Source: Herbaspirillum hiltneri N3 (GTDB lineage: Bacteria > Pseudomonadota > Gammaproteobacteria > Burkholderiales > Burkholderiaceae_D). Taken from it: a stretch of DNA of 64,000 bases. Every line of letters starts with the position of its first letter. Position 1 is the stretch's first letter. Under the pieces are notes generated by a model. The model did no database searches. It had not been told where the DNA came from and worked only from the letters and a program-made list of their open reading frames with translations. The translations under genes and the position numbers were made by a program. Positions 36,480 through 45,516 of this stretch are shown here, in pieces. The stretch covers positions 1,736,001 to 1,800,000 of the forward strand of contig NZ_CP011409.1 in assembly GCF_001267925.1 (NCBI RefSeq), read 5' to 3'.

Positions 36480-36643
36480 GCGCGCTGTTCGCGGGCGCGG
36501 TGCTGGGCACGCTGATCGGCGCCGTCTGCCGCTGGTTCGGCTTGCCGTCGCCGACGCCGCCGACACCGGTCGGCGCATCGCTGGTGGTGGCCATGACATT
36601 GGGTTACGTGCTTGCCGGCTATGTGCTGGCAGGACATTTCTGA
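36476..36643 (+). CDS. XapX-domain (DUF1427) membrane miniprotein 2
   Basis: 55 residues, ATG at 36476 overlapping the stop of the first XapX gene. LFAGAVLGTLIGAVCRWFGL, the motif LPSPTPPTPVGASLVVAMT and a second hydrophobic segment repeat the XapX layout. The two proteins are related but not identical, suggesting a heteromeric small membrane complex. DoxX follows after 15 nt. Confidence 0.8.
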   Translation: MSALFAGAVLGTLIGAVCRWFGLPSPTPPTPVGASLVVAMTLGYVLAGYVLAGHF

Positions 36644-36658
36644 TCAAGGAGAATCGAC

Positions 36659-37102
36659 ATGCAAACATTTCAAAACGAAAAAGACAATCTGTTCCTGCGT
36701 CTGCTGTGGGCGCCGGCCCAGGACCTCGGCCTGCTGTTCCTGCGCCTGACCGGCGCCTTGCTGCTGCTGTACGTGCACGGCCTGCCCAAGCTGATCAACT
36801 TCGCCGGCGAGTTGCAGCACATCGACGATCCGCTGCACGTCGGCCGCGCCTTCACGCTCGGTTTCGCGATCTTCGCCGAAGTCCTGTGCCCGCTGCTGAT
36901 CGTGCCGGGCATCCTGACGCGATTGGCCAGCGCAGCGGTGCTGGTATTGCTGGGCGTGTCGATGTTCCTGGTACACCCTGACTGGAGCGTGGCGGAAGGT
37001 CAGTTCGGCTGGTTGCTGATGATCGTGTTCGGCAGCATCGCCTTGATGGGCGCCGGCCGGTATTCGATCGACGCCGTCCTGGCAAAGAAAGTCGAGAGCT
37101 GA
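36659..37102 (+). CDS. DoxX-family membrane protein
   Basis: 147 residues with four membrane helices. LGLLFLRLTGALLLLYVHGLPKLI is the DoxX opening helix with its conserved Gly-x-x-Lys region; EVLCPLLIVPGILTRLAS is the second core helix. DoxX proteins are linked to quinone-dependent redox or thiosulfate oxidation in some organisms, but most have no known role. ATG 36659 follows AAGGAGAATCG. Confidence 0.86.
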   Translation: MQTFQNEKDNLFLRLLWAPAQDLGLLFLRLTGALLLLYVHGLPKLINFAGELQHIDDPLHVGRAFTLGFAIFAEVLCPLLIVPGILTRLASAAVLVLLGVSMFLVHPDWSVAEGQFGWLLMIVFGSIALMGAGRYSIDAVLAKKVES

Positions 37103-37103
37103 G

Positions 37104-37835
37104 ATGGATGCGCTAAATAGTGCCGGTCGTCCCACTGCGTTTCGCTATCTGAATCGCGCCACCTGCCAGGGCATCGCCATGAGTTTCCTGGCAGGCTATG
37201 TGGATACGCTGGGCTTCGTCGCCTTGTTCGGCCTGTTCACTGCCCACGTCACCGGCAACTTCGTGCTGATCGGCAGTGAACTGGCGAATCCTTCTCACGG
37301 CGTATTGATCAAGTTCCTGGCTTTCCCCGCATTCATCCTGTCGGTGGTCATGACGCGGCTGGTGGTGATTGCGCTGGAGCGCAGCGGCAAGCCTGCCTTG
37401 CCGTGGGTGCTGATGCTGCAACTGGTGTTCCTGCTGGCATTCATGGGCTTGGGCCAGAGCATGGCCCCGGTCAATGTGACCGATGCACGCGCCATCGGCG
37501 TCTTGCTGGCGGGCATGTTAGGCGCCGCTGCCATGGGCATCCAGAACGCCGCCGCCCGCCTGATCCTGCCGCAGGCGGCGCCGACTACCGTCATGACCGG
37601 CAACGTCACGCAATTGGTCATCGACGTGACCGACATCGTGCGCGGTGCGGCGGATGACGCCGTGCGCCAGCGCTGCATCAAGTTCTTCTGGCCCATCGTG
37701 GCGTTCGGCGTGGGAGCGATAGGCGGCGCGTTTGCCTACCGCCAGGCATTGTTCCTCGCGCTGTTGTTGCCGGTGCTTATCCTGGTGGCAATGATCGTGG
37801 CTGAATTCCGTGCCGCGCAAGCGAGCAAGGCCTGA
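37104..37835 (+). CDS. DUF1275 (YoaK-like) membrane protein
   Basis: 243 residues, six membrane helices. FLAGYVDTLGFVALFGLFTAHVTGNFV in pieces is the family signature, with AAMGIQNAAARLI and TTVMTGNVTQLVID in the second half. Function unknown. It begins 1 nt after the doxX stop and so belongs to the same operon. Confidence 0.88.
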   Translation: MDALNSAGRPTAFRYLNRATCQGIAMSFLAGYVDTLGFVALFGLFTAHVTGNFVLIGSELANPSHGVLIKFLAFPAFILSVVMTRLVVIALERSGKPALPWVLMLQLVFLLAFMGLGQSMAPVNVTDARAIGVLLAGMLGAAAMGIQNAAARLILPQAAPTTVMTGNVTQLVIDVTDIVRGAADDAVRQRCIKFFWPIVAFGVGAIGGAFAYRQALFLALLLPVLILVAMIVAEFRAAQASKA

Positions 37836-37914
37836 ACGCCGCTTCGACCTATAATGTGCGTCTGGGGTATTCGAACGATAAGGCAGCAGGGAAGCGGAAG
37901 GCAGTGGAACAGCG

Positions 37915-38838
37915 ATGAGTTATTTGTATCACCTGATTGAACAGTACGGTCTGATCATCGTATTCCTGAACGTGCTGACCGAGCAGCTGGGCGCGCCGAT
38001 TCCCGCGTATCCGACGCTGGTGATCACCGGCGCGCTGGCTTGGCGCGGCCAGTATCCGATCGTATTGCTGCTGCTGGTGGCGGTGGTCGCCGCGCTGATC
38101 GCCGACTATGTCTGGTATCTGGCCGGCCGGCGCTACGGCCGCCGCATCATGTCGACGCTGTGCCGCATTTCTCTTTCCCCCGATTCCTGCGTACGCCAGA
38201 CCGAATCCATCTATTCGCGCTGGGGCGCACGGTCGCTGCTGGTGGCCAAATTCATCCCCGGTTTCGCATCGATCGCCAGCGCGCTGGCCGGCACCGTCGG
38301 CACCTCGCGCGGCAAGTTCCTGCTGTACGACGGCGTCGGCGCGGCCTTGTGGTCGGGGCTGGCAATTTTTCTCGGCGCGCTGTTCAACACCGCCATCGAC
38401 GACGTGCTGAGCGTATTGGCCGAGCTCGGTCAATACGGCATGATGCTGGTGCTGATCGGCTTTGCCGTATTCGTCGCCAGCAAGTGGTGGCAGCGCCGCC
38501 GCTTCCGCAAGTCGCTGGAAATGGCGCGCATCTCGGTCGGCGAACTGGACCGCTTGCTCAAGAGCGGCGTGCGCCCGACCATCGTCGACGTGCGTTCGCC
38601 GGCCTCGCAGCAGATTGGCCGCATTCCCGGCGCGTTGACGATTTCCAACCAGGAGATCCAGACCTTCGCATTTGAGGCGCCGATGGAAGACGAAGTCATC
38701 GTCTACTGCGCCTGTCCCAATGAAGCCTCCGCCGCGCTGGTCGCCAAGCAGCTCATGCGGCGCGGTTACAAGCGCGTACGCCCGCTCACCGGCGGTATCG
38801 ACGCCTGGGTGGCGGCGGGTCATTCGATCGAAGCCTGA
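37915..38838 (+). CDS. DedA-family membrane protein fused to a rhodanese domain
   Basis: 307 residues. Residues 1-200 are a DedA/SNARE-associated membrane protein (VFLNVLTEQLGAPIPAYPTL; ARSLLVAKFIPGFASIASALAG with the conserved Arg and Gly). Residues about 215-305 are a rhodanese domain (PTIVDVRSPASQQIGRIPGA; VIVYCACPNEASAALVAKQL), in which YCACPNE contains the expected catalytic Cys. DedA proteins support lipid flippase activity and membrane potential; the rhodanese half would handle a sulfane or redox group at the membrane. Confidence 0.9.
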   Translation: MSYLYHLIEQYGLIIVFLNVLTEQLGAPIPAYPTLVITGALAWRGQYPIVLLLLVAVVAALIADYVWYLAGRRYGRRIMSTLCRISLSPDSCVRQTESIYSRWGARSLLVAKFIPGFASIASALAGTVGTSRGKFLLYDGVGAALWSGLAIFLGALFNTAIDDVLSVLAELGQYGMMLVLIGFAVFVASKWWQRRRFRKSLEMARISVGELDRLLKSGVRPTIVDVRSPASQQIGRIPGALTISNQEIQTFAFEAPMEDEVIVYCACPNEASAALVAKQLMRRGYKRVRPLTGGIDAWVAAGHSIEA

Positions 38839-38870
38839 GCGGCGTTCGTTCTCACTATCCGGAAAATTCC

Positions 38871-39797
38871 ATGTTCAGAATCAGTCTCGATGCCCTGTTG
38901 ATCCTCGATGCGATTGATCGGCGCGGTTCGTTTTCCGCCGCCGGTCTGGAGTTGCATCGGGTGCCGTCGACGATTTCCTATACGGTGTCGAAGCTGGAGC
39001 AGGACCTTGGCGTGCAGGTGTTCGAGCGCCAGGGACCGAAGGTCGTGCTCACGCGCGCCGGCGAAGAATTGCTGAAGGAAGGCCGCTATCTGCTGAAGGC
39101 GGCGGAAGATCTCGAACACCGGGTGCGCCGCGTTGCCTCCGGCTGGGAAACCGAATTCACCATCGGCCTCGATTCACTCTTCTCGGCGGCGTCGCTGGAG
39201 CCGGACATCGTGGCGTTCTATCAGGTCGCCGACCGCACGCGCCTGCGCATCGCACGCGAGTCGCTGGCCGGTACCTGGGAAGCCTTGCTGGATCGTCGTG
39301 TCGATCTGCTGATCGCGGCGCCCGGCGAGGGGCCGGCAGGCGGCGGTTACGTGGCGGAGCAGATCGGCACCGTAAAGTTCGTGTTCGTGGTAGCGCCGCA
39401 TCATCCGCTGGCGAAGATGGACAAGGTCCTGAGCAAGGCCGACCTGCATCCTTACCGTGCCATCAGCGTCGCCGACTCGGCGCGCAAGATGGCGCCGCGC
39501 ACCGTCGGGCTGTTGTTCGGCCAGGACACCCTGACGGTGCCGGACATGCGCAGCAAGTATGCGCTGCAGCTGGCCGGCGTGGGCTTCGGCTTCTTGCCGG
39601 AGCCGTGCGTGCAGAAGTCGATCGCCTCCGGCGCGCTGGTGGTCAAGGAAGTTGAACAGCCGCGCGCAGAAGAAACCTTCTCGCTGGCCTGGCGCGTCGG
39701 CGAAGACGGCGCGGCGCTCACCTGGTGGCTCAAGCGCATGCGCGAAACCGGCGTCCTCAATCGCATGCTGTCGCAGATCGCCGATGGCGGTTTGTAA
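38871..39797 (+). CDS. LysR-type regulator (candidate owner of the 25-bp operators)
   Basis: 308 residues. N-terminal winged helix (ISLDALLILDAIDRRGSFSAAGLELHRVPSTISYTVSKLE in pieces) and a two-lobe effector domain. The VPSTISYTVSKLE recognition helix is typical of the group near redox and quinone-stress genes. It is followed by a terminator, then by the convergent azoreductase and pirin genes, whose promoter carries the perfect copy of the 25-bp palindrome. It is the only LysR gene between the two copies. Confidence 0.9.
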   Translation: MFRISLDALLILDAIDRRGSFSAAGLELHRVPSTISYTVSKLEQDLGVQVFERQGPKVVLTRAGEELLKEGRYLLKAAEDLEHRVRRVASGWETEFTIGLDSLFSAASLEPDIVAFYQVADRTRLRIARESLAGTWEALLDRRVDLLIAAPGEGPAGGGYVAEQIGTVKFVFVVAPHHPLAKMDKVLSKADLHPYRAISVADSARKMAPRTVGLLFGQDTLTVPDMRSKYALQLAGVGFGFLPEPCVQKSIASGALVVKEVEQPRAEETFSLAWRVGEDGAALTWWLKRMRETGVLNRMLSQIADGGL

Positions 39798-39826
39798 CGA
39801 ACTAACGAACAGATTTCTCAGGCCGT

Positions 39827-39865
39827 AAAAAAAGCGCGACAGCTTGTGGCCGTCGCGCTTTTTTA
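39827..39865. terminator. Bidirectional terminator between LysR and azoR
   Basis: GCGCGAC (39834-39840) pairs with GTCGCGC (39852-39858), flanked by an A-run on the left and a T-run on the right, which extend the stem and allow termination from both sides. Confidence 0.85.
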
Positions 39866-39878
39866 TTGAAGCGGCAGT

Positions 39879-40493
39879 TTATGCCGCAACCAGGGTGCCG
39901 ATGGTTTCGCGGGTTTGCGCGATGGCCTTTTCAACAGCCGCTTCGCCCATGCCCAGGCCTTCGCTGTGAACGAAGGTCACGTCGGTCATGCCGATAAAGC
40001 CCAGCACGGCGCGCAGGTAGGTTTCGTGGAAGTCCATGACCTTGGCCGGGCCTTCGCTGTAGACGCCGCCGCGCGAGGTGAAGACGTAGACCTTCTTGCC
40101 CTGGATCAGGCCGACGGGGCCGGTTTCGGTGTACTTGAAGGTGACGCCGGCGCGCGCCACGTGGTCGATCCAGGTCTTCAGGGTGGACGTGATCGAGAAG
40201 TTGTACATCGGCGCGCCGATGACGATGATGTCGGCGGCATTGACTTCGGCGATCAGTTCTTCGGAGACCTTGACCAGTGCCTGCTGTTCGGCGCTGCGCT
40301 TGTCGGCAGGCGTAAAGAACGCGCCCAGTTTTTGTTCGTCCAGATGCGGAATCGGATTGGCGGCGACATCGCGTTCGACGACGACGCTGCCTGGTTGCGA
40401 GGCCTGCAGTTTGGCGACGAATTCGCCGGCGACCTGGCGCGAGATAGAACCGCTGTTGCGGGCGCTGCTATTGATGAACAGAATGTTTGCCAC
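39879..40493 (-). CDS. azoR: FMN-dependent NADH-azoreductase
   Basis: 204 residues from GTG 40493, which follows AAGGAAA (the frame is open further upstream, but without a start signal). [19 protein letters not shown] is the FMN phosphate loop of the flavodoxin-like fold; [20 protein letters not shown] and [12 protein letters not shown] are the AzoR signatures. It reduces quinones and azo compounds by two-electron transfer. It follows the pirin gene on the same strand and probably shares its promoter; both fit an electrophile or quinone-stress response. Confidence 0.92.
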   Translation of the reverse strand: MANILFINSSARNSGSISRQVAGEFVAKLQASQPGSVVVERDVAANPIPHLDEQKLGAFFTPADKRSAEQQALVKVSEELIAEVNAADIIVIGAPMYNFSITSTLKTWIDHVARAGVTFKYTETGPVGLIQGKKVYVFTSRGGVYSEGPAKVMDFHETYLRAVLGFIGMTDVTFVHSEGLGMGEAAVEKAIAQTRETIGTLVAA

Positions 40494-40569
40494 GATGTTT
40501 TCCTTGTCGATGGAGTTGGGGTGAGGCGATGCGCCGCCGGGATTGCGGCGCATCGGTGCCTCCGTGTGT

Positions 40570-41271
40570 TTAGTACGGCAGATCGAACAGCAGGAATTCC
40601 GCCGCTTCGGCCTTTTCAAACGTGACCAGGCTTTCCGCACTGATCTTCAGTGCGTCGCCGCCCGACAGCTGGGTGCCGTTGACGGTCAGCTGGCCGCGAA
40701 TCAGATGAACGTAGCCGAGGCGTTTTGCTCCCAGCGCATGTTCCAGCTTGGCGTCGCCGTTCAGGATCGATGCGTAGATCGATGCGTCCTGATGGATCAG
40801 CACCGAGTTGTCGCGACCGTCAGACGAAGCGATCAGGCGCAGCTGGCCTTGCTTTTGCTCCGGCGTGAAGTTCTTTTCCTCGTAGCTGGGCGGAATGCCT
40901 TTCACGTTCGGCTGGATCCAGATCTGCAGGAAGTGCACCGGCTCGGTCTTGGAGTGGTTGAACTCGCTGTGACGCACGCCGCTGCCGGCGCTCATGCGCT
41001 GGACGTCGCCGTAGTGCAGCACCGAACCTGTGCCCATGCTGTCCTTGTGTTCGAGCGCGCCGTCGAGGACATAGGAGATGATTTCCATGTCGCTGTGGCC
41101 GTGCGTGCCGAACCCCATGCCGGACGTGACGCGGTCTTCATTGATCACTTGCAGCGGACCGAAGCCCAGTTGTTGCGGGTCGTAGTAATGACCGAACGAA
41201 AATGTGTGGTGCGAATTCAACCAACCGTGATCGGCGACACCGCGTTCGTTGCTTTTGCGAATTTGAAGCAT
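40570..41271 (-). CDS. yhhW: Pirin-family protein (YhhW-like quercetin dioxygenase)
   Basis: 233 residues. Bicupin fold with [41 protein letters not shown] and the metal ligands (His, His, His, Glu) of the N-terminal cupin. The E. coli relative YhhW cleaves quercetin in vitro. The real role is probably redox-linked, given azoR downstream. The 25-bp palindrome lies 134 nt upstream of the start. Confidence 0.9.
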   Translation of the reverse strand: MLQIRKSNERGVADHGWLNSHHTFSFGHYYDPQQLGFGPLQVINEDRVTSGMGFGTHGHSDMEIISYVLDGALEHKDSMGTGSVLHYGDVQRMSAGSGVRHSEFNHSKTEPVHFLQIWIQPNVKGIPPSYEEKNFTPEQKQGQLRLIASSDGRDNSVLIHQDASIYASILNGDAKLEHALGAKRLGYVHLIRGQLTVNGTQLSGGDALKISAESLVTFEKAEAAEFLLFDLPY

Positions 41272-41404
41272 GTTTTTCTCCGTCGGTTAGTGCAGGCAAG
41301 GGCGTTTTCCACCTTGGAAAACCGCCTTCTTGTTTGCATGATTAAGTGGACAGAACGGAGTATGCGCGGGGCAAAATGAAAAGAAAAACGGAAAGATTGG
41401 CGAC

Positions 41405-41429
41405 CTATCATCGAATTATTCGATGATAG
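41405..41429. promoter_or_regulatory. 25-bp palindromic operator copy B, before pirin-azoR
   Basis: A perfect 12-1-12 inverted repeat with half-site CTATCATCGAAT. It lies upstream of the pirin gene and on the other side of the osmC gene end. The site at 33490-33514 matches it in 20 of 25 positions. Size and symmetry suit a LysR or MarR dimer. Confidence 0.7.
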
Positions 41430-41547
41430 TTGTAAGATATTGATAAATAACGAATTATTTTAGTTCTGACGTGATTTTTACGGCTGATTTCAGGTGTTTT
41501 TCGCGACTATTTTCAATAAATATCGAAAATTCGCTGCTCCCGGAGTT

Positions 41548-41934
41548 TTATACGAAAGCCGTGCGTATCGGCGTCCCTTCGCGCAAGGTCTTGGTGACGG
41601 GCGTCTTCTCGCAGATTTCGCCGAGGCGGGTGAGCTGTTCCGGCGTCAGCGTATTACCGAAGGTGACGGTGCGCTCGATGTTCTCCAGGCCGCAATCGTC
41701 GCGCGAAAAGCGCGCATCGATGTGGATGGTGCCGAGATCCCAGCCCTTGCGATCGGCGTACATGCGCAAGGTCAGCGAAGTGCATGCGGCCAATGCCGCC
41801 AGCAGCAGTTCGTAAGGCGCTGCGCCGGTGTCGGTGCCGCCGTTGCTGGCGGGCTCGTCTGCTTGCAATTGATGGGTGCGGGCGCGGATGCGTTGCGCGT
41901 AGCCGGCGTCGTTATGCAGATGGATGGTGGCCAT
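41548..41934 (-). CDS. OsmC-family peroxiredoxin
   Basis: 128 residues. Two redox Cys are in place: Cys in AACTSLTLRMYADRKGW and Cys in RDDCGLENIERTVTF, with the conserved PYELLLAALA helix start. OsmC/Ohr proteins detoxify organic hydroperoxides. The short relative here lacks the N-terminal extension of OsmC proper. A bidirectional-type terminator lies just upstream at 41952-41980. Confidence 0.88.
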   Translation of the reverse strand: MATIHLHNDAGYAQRIRARTHQLQADEPASNGGTDTGAAPYELLLAALAACTSLTLRMYADRKGWDLGTIHIDARFSRDDCGLENIERTVTFGNTLTPEQLTRLGEICEKTPVTKTLREGTPIRTAFV

Positions 41935-41951
41935 GCTGATTCTCCCTGAAT

Positions 41952-41980
41952 AAAAAAGCCTGCACGCAGGCAGGCTTTTT
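41952..41980. terminator. Terminator between sodB and osmC
   Basis: GCCTGC (41958-41963) pairs with GCAGGC (41970-41975), extended by A-run and T-run on the flanks. It ends sodB transcription coming from the right. Confidence 0.75.
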
Positions 41981-42001
41981 CAAATGCGAAACCGGATTGA
42001 C

Positions 42002-42580
42002 TTACGCGAAATTCTTCGCGACGAAATCCCAGTTCACGATGCCCCAGAATGCTTCGGCATACTTCGCGCGTGCGTTGCGATAGTCGATGTAGTAGGCGTG
42101 TTCCCAGACGTCGATGGTCAGCAGCGCCTTGCTGTCGGTGGTCAGCGGTGTGCCGGCGCCGGTGGTGTTGACGATGTCCAGCGTGCCGTCGGCTTTCTTG
42201 ACCAGCCATGTCCAGCCGGAACCGAAGTTGGCCAGGCCTTGCTTGGTGAACTCGGCCTTGAAGGCGTCAAAAGTGCCCCACTTGGCGTTGATGGCGTCGG
42301 CCAATGCGCCGCTCGGAGCGCCGGCGCCCTTTGGTGTCAGGCCGTTCCAGTAGAAAGTGTGGTTCCAGATTTGCGCTGCGTTGTTGAACACGCCGCCGGA
42401 CGACTTCTTGATGATCTCTTCGAGGGAGAGGTTTTCGAATTCCGTACCTGGGATCAGGTTGTTCAGATTGGTGACGTAGGTTTGATGATGCTTGCCGTAG
42501 TGGTACTCGAGTGTTTCTTTGGAAATGGTTGGCGCCAGTGCGTCCAGTTCATAAGGCAGTGCCGGGAGGGTGTGTGCCAT
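42002..42580 (-). CDS. sodB: Superoxide dismutase, Fe type
   Basis: 192 residues, full length. The metal motif [18 protein letters not shown] contains Asp and His ligands; [15 protein letters not shown] and NHTFYW give the other two His. GSGWTWLV and FGSGW fit the iron-type group. Cytoplasmic removal of superoxide. It lies 179 nt downstream of xseA on the same strand, a pairing common in Burkholderiales. Confidence 0.95.
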   Translation of the reverse strand: MAHTLPALPYELDALAPTISKETLEYHYGKHHQTYVTNLNNLIPGTEFENLSLEEIIKKSSGGVFNNAAQIWNHTFYWNGLTPKGAGAPSGALADAINAKWGTFDAFKAEFTKQGLANFGSGWTWLVKKADGTLDIVNTTGAGTPLTTDSKALLTIDVWEHAYYIDYRNARAKYAEAFWGIVNWDFVAKNFA

Positions 42581-42759
42581 GGTGAATCCTTTCGGGTATC
42601 GGTGATTGAAACGAATTTTTTATTCTGAGTCTGTGATTCTAAAGCGGATAGCGATTCTTTGCACCCTTGCGGCGGGCTTTCATGGGTGTCCAACGCCGCA
42701 AGTTGATGTAGGAAATTCAGGCATGGGCGATGTCAATCGAGATGATTCTCAATACGCGA

Positions 42760-44133
42760 TCAATCCAGCGTCGGCTGCACGCTCGCGATGCCGACCTCGG
42801 CGCTGCCCTCGGCCAGTCGCAGCGTGACATTGCTGCGCGGTTGCAATTCGGAAGGCGCGCGCAGCACCTTGCCTTTGGCGTCGGTGACGATGGCGTAGCC
42901 GCGCTCGAGGGTGCGCTGCGGATTGAGCAGTTCGAGCTGCGACGATTGCGCCGCGAGCGCCTGGCGTTGCCGTTGCACCTGCAGCGCGACGGCGTTACCG
43001 ATGCGGCGCTGATGGCCGCCCAGCAGCAGGCGCGCGGCACGCGTGTCTGGCAGGCGATTCTGCAGGCGTGTCTGCAGATGCTGCAACTGATAGCGCGCAC
43101 GCGTGACCGGCGTGCGCGTGGCGTGCTCGAGACGGGCTTGCAGCGCGCGCAGCTTGACGCGTTCGTGGGCGATGTAAGAGGCCGGGCTGACCAGCCGGCG
43201 CGACATCCAGTCGACGGTCTGGCCGTGTTCGGCAAGGCGGCGCCGGAGTGCGCGGGTGAGGTCGGCGGCGTGATTCTGCACTTGCGCCAGCCATTCGGCG
43301 CGTGGCGTCGCGCACAGCTCGGCTGCGGCGGTCGGGGTCGGCGCGCGCAGGTCGGCGGCGAAATCGGCGATCGTGAAATCGGTCTCGTGTCCCACGCCGG
43401 AAATCACCGGCACCGGACACGCCGCGATCGCGCGCGCCACGGCTTCATCGTTGAAGGCCCACAGATCTTCCATGCTGCCGCCGCCGCGACCGACCAGCAG
43501 CACATCGCATTCGGCGCGCCGGGACGCCACCTCGATGGCGCGTGCAATCTTCGCGCCGGCGCCTTCGCCCTGCACCGGCGTCGGATACAGGATCACGCGC
43601 ACGTGCGGCGCGCGGCGACGCAGCGCGGTCAGGATGTCGTGCAGCGCCGCCGCGTGCGGACTGGTGACGACGCCGACGCAGCGCGGGAAGACCGGCAGGG
43701 GACGTTTGCGGTCGGGATGGAACAGGCCTTCGCTCTCGAGCTTTTCCTTGAGGCGCAGGAAGGCTTCATACAAATTGCCGACGCCGGCGCGGCGGATGGC
43801 CTCGACGTTGAGCTGGTAGTCGCCGCGCGGCGCATACAGCGTGACCAGCGTGCGCACTTCGACTTTGTCGCCTTCGCGCGGCGAGAAGCCGGCATGTTGG
43901 GCGCGGCCCTTGAACATCACGGCGCGCACCTGGGCGGCGTCATCTTTCAGCGTGAAATACCAATGGCCGGACGCAGCGCGGGTAAAATTGGATATTTCGC
44001 CGGACACCCAGACGAGCGGAAAGGTTCGCTCCAGCACGCGCGCGACCGCCTGGTTGAGCGCCGATACGGCGAGCACGGGCGGGCCGGATGGCGGAGCGGA
44101 AGGCGCAGGGCTGGAAAAATCGTCGTGGTTCAT
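42760..44133 (-). CDS. xseA: Exodeoxyribonuclease VII large subunit
   Basis: 457 residues from ATG 44133 (an upstream in-frame start at 44193 is less likely). An OB-fold ([23 protein letters not shown]) precedes the nuclease core, with [15 protein letters not shown] and the hallmark [28 protein letters not shown]. The C-terminal coiled-coil region (RRRLAEHGQ onward) binds XseB. The enzyme degrades single-stranded DNA from both ends in repair. xseB is not in the window. Confidence 0.95.
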   Translation of the reverse strand: MNHDDFSSPAPSAPPSGPPVLAVSALNQAVARVLERTFPLVWVSGEISNFTRAASGHWYFTLKDDAAQVRAVMFKGRAQHAGFSPREGDKVEVRTLVTLYAPRGDYQLNVEAIRRAGVGNLYEAFLRLKEKLESEGLFHPDRKRPLPVFPRCVGVVTSPHAAALHDILTALRRRAPHVRVILYPTPVQGEGAGAKIARAIEVASRRAECDVLLVGRGGGSMEDLWAFNDEAVARAIAACPVPVISGVGHETDFTIADFAADLRAPTPTAAAELCATPRAEWLAQVQNHAADLTRALRRRLAEHGQTVDWMSRRLVSPASYIAHERVKLRALQARLEHATRTPVTRARYQLQHLQTRLQNRLPDTRAARLLLGGHQRRIGNAVALQVQRQRQALAAQSSQLELLNPQRTLERGYAIVTDAKGKVLRAPSELQPRSNVTLRLAEGSAEVGIASVQPTLD

Positions 44134-44217
44134 GGTCTTGCGTGAGGTCGGTGCGCGGTTTCTGTTCAGGATGGAAAAACGCTTTGGAATCAACGCTCTT
44201 GCTGCATTGCAAAGCGC

Positions 44218-44252
44218 TTGTTCACAAAGTTATGCACAGGAAGTGTGGATAA
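44218..44252. promoter_or_regulatory. Cluster of three DnaA-box-like sites
   Basis: TTATGCACA at 44230-44238 matches TTATNCACA exactly; TGTGGATAA at 44244-44252 is an exact box on the other strand; TTGTTCACA at 44218-44226 has one mismatch. They fall in the 291-nt gap between divergent xseA and exbB. There is no dnaA, dnaN or gyrB nearby, so this is more likely a regulatory or titration site than an origin. Confidence 0.55.
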
Positions 44253-44424
44253 AGTGATCGGGATTTTAAATCGGTTCGGTGCAACTGTCCGGCGAAACCT
44301 TTGCAGTCCCTGCATCTTGGCCTTGCCCGGCACGGTGCAACGCGTTACATTCTGCACCGGAAAATCAAGCCGCGTCTGACGCGGCAATATATTTGTCATC
44401 ACCACTGTATTGAAGGAGTCTTAC

Positions 44425-45030
44425 TTGTTCGCAATCATCCAGGCCGCAGGCTGGCCGATCTGGCCATTGTTGATCGCCTCCATCATCGGCCTTGCGCTGA
44501 TCATCGAACGACTCCTGTACTTGCGCCGTTCGCGCGTGTTGCCGGACGACCTGTTGCCGGAAGTGGTGCGCGTCTATGAAAGCGGCCGCGTCAACGACGG
44601 CGTGATCGACAAGCTGGAACAGAATTCGCCGCTCGGCCAGGTGCTCGCCGCCGGCCTGCGCAACGTCGATGCGCCGCGCGAAGTCATGAAGGAAGCCATC
44701 GAAGAAGCCGGGCAGGCCGCCGCTCATCGCCTCGAGCGCTACCTGACCACGCTCGGCACGATCGCTTCGCTGGCGCCGCTGATGGGATTGTTCGGCACGG
44801 TCATCGGCATGATCGAAATCTTCGCTTCGCAAAACGCCGCCGGCACCAATCCGGCTCAGCTGGCGCACGGCATTTCGATTGCGCTATACAACACCGGCTT
44901 CGGCCTGGCGATCGCGATGCCGGCGCTGGTGTTCTATCGCCACTTCCGCGCGCTGGTCGACGGCTTCGTGGTCGACATGGAGCAGCAGGCCGTCAAGTTT
45001 GTCGACGTCGTGCACGGCTCGCGCCAGTAA
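44425..45030 (+). CDS. exbB: ExbB/TolQ/MotA-family proton channel
   Basis: 201 residues from TTG 44425, chosen because AAGGAGT sits 5 nt before it. Three membrane helices: WPIWPLLIASIIGLALIIE, then LGTIASLAPLMGLFGTVIGMIEIF and LYNTGFGLAIAMPALVFYRHF, the ExbB/TolQ proton-channel signature. With ExbD it energises TonB-dependent uptake. The gene opens the block exbB-exbD-lpxK-ycaR-kdsB, conserved in Burkholderiales. Confidence 0.93.
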   Translation: MFAIIQAAGWPIWPLLIASIIGLALIIERLLYLRRSRVLPDDLLPEVVRVYESGRVNDGVIDKLEQNSPLGQVLAAGLRNVDAPREVMKEAIEEAGQAAAHRLERYLTTLGTIASLAPLMGLFGTVIGMIEIFASQNAAGTNPAQLAHGISIALYNTGFGLAIAMPALVFYRHFRALVDGFVVDMEQQAVKFVDVVHGSRQ

Positions 45031-45045
45031 TCCAAAGGAAGCACC

Positions 45046-45495
45046 ATGAATTTTCGCAAAGGCCGCGCGCGGGAAGAGTTGGAAATCAACCTGATTCCGT
45101 TCATCGACGTCTTGCTGGTGATCGTCATTTTCCTGATGGTGACCACCACGTACAGCAAGTTCACCGCCTTGCAGATCACGCTGCCGACCGCCAACGCCGA
45201 GAAGGCATTGGAGCAGCCGTTCGAACTGAACGTCGCGGTCGATGCACAAGGACGCTACGCCATCAACAACGTGCAGATCGCCGCGCGCGACGCCGCCGGA
45301 CTGGCGCGCGAATTGCAGAGCGCCGTGCAGGCCAACGCGGCCAACACCGACAGCAGCGGCGGCAAGCCCGATCCGGTGGTGATCATCAATGCCGACGCAC
45401 TGGCTGCGCACCAGACCGTGATCAACGTGCTGGAAGCAGCGCGCACGGCCGGTTTCGCCAAGGTCACGTTCGCCGCGCAGACCGGCGGCAAGTAA
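45046..45495 (+). CDS. exbD: ExbD/TolR-family protein
   Basis: 149 residues, one membrane helix near the N-terminus: INLIPFIDVLLVIVIFLMVTTTY, in pieces, containing the essential Asp of the proton path. The rest is the periplasmic domain. ATG 45046 follows AAGGAAGCACC, 15 nt after exbB. Partner of ExbB; TonB is not in the window. Confidence 0.93.
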   Translation: MNFRKGRAREELEINLIPFIDVLLVIVIFLMVTTTYSKFTALQITLPTANAEKALEQPFELNVAVDAQGRYAINNVQIAARDAAGLARELQSAVQANAANTDSSGGKPDPVVIINADALAAHQTVINVLEAARTAGFAKVTFAAQTGGK

Positions 45496-45516
45496 GCCGC
45501 ACGCAAGCCTCTTACC

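Noticed and set aside
44218..44252. Replication origin
   Set aside because: DnaA-box-like sites are present, but there is no dnaA, dnaN, gyrB or A+T-rich unwinding region, so an origin is not supported.
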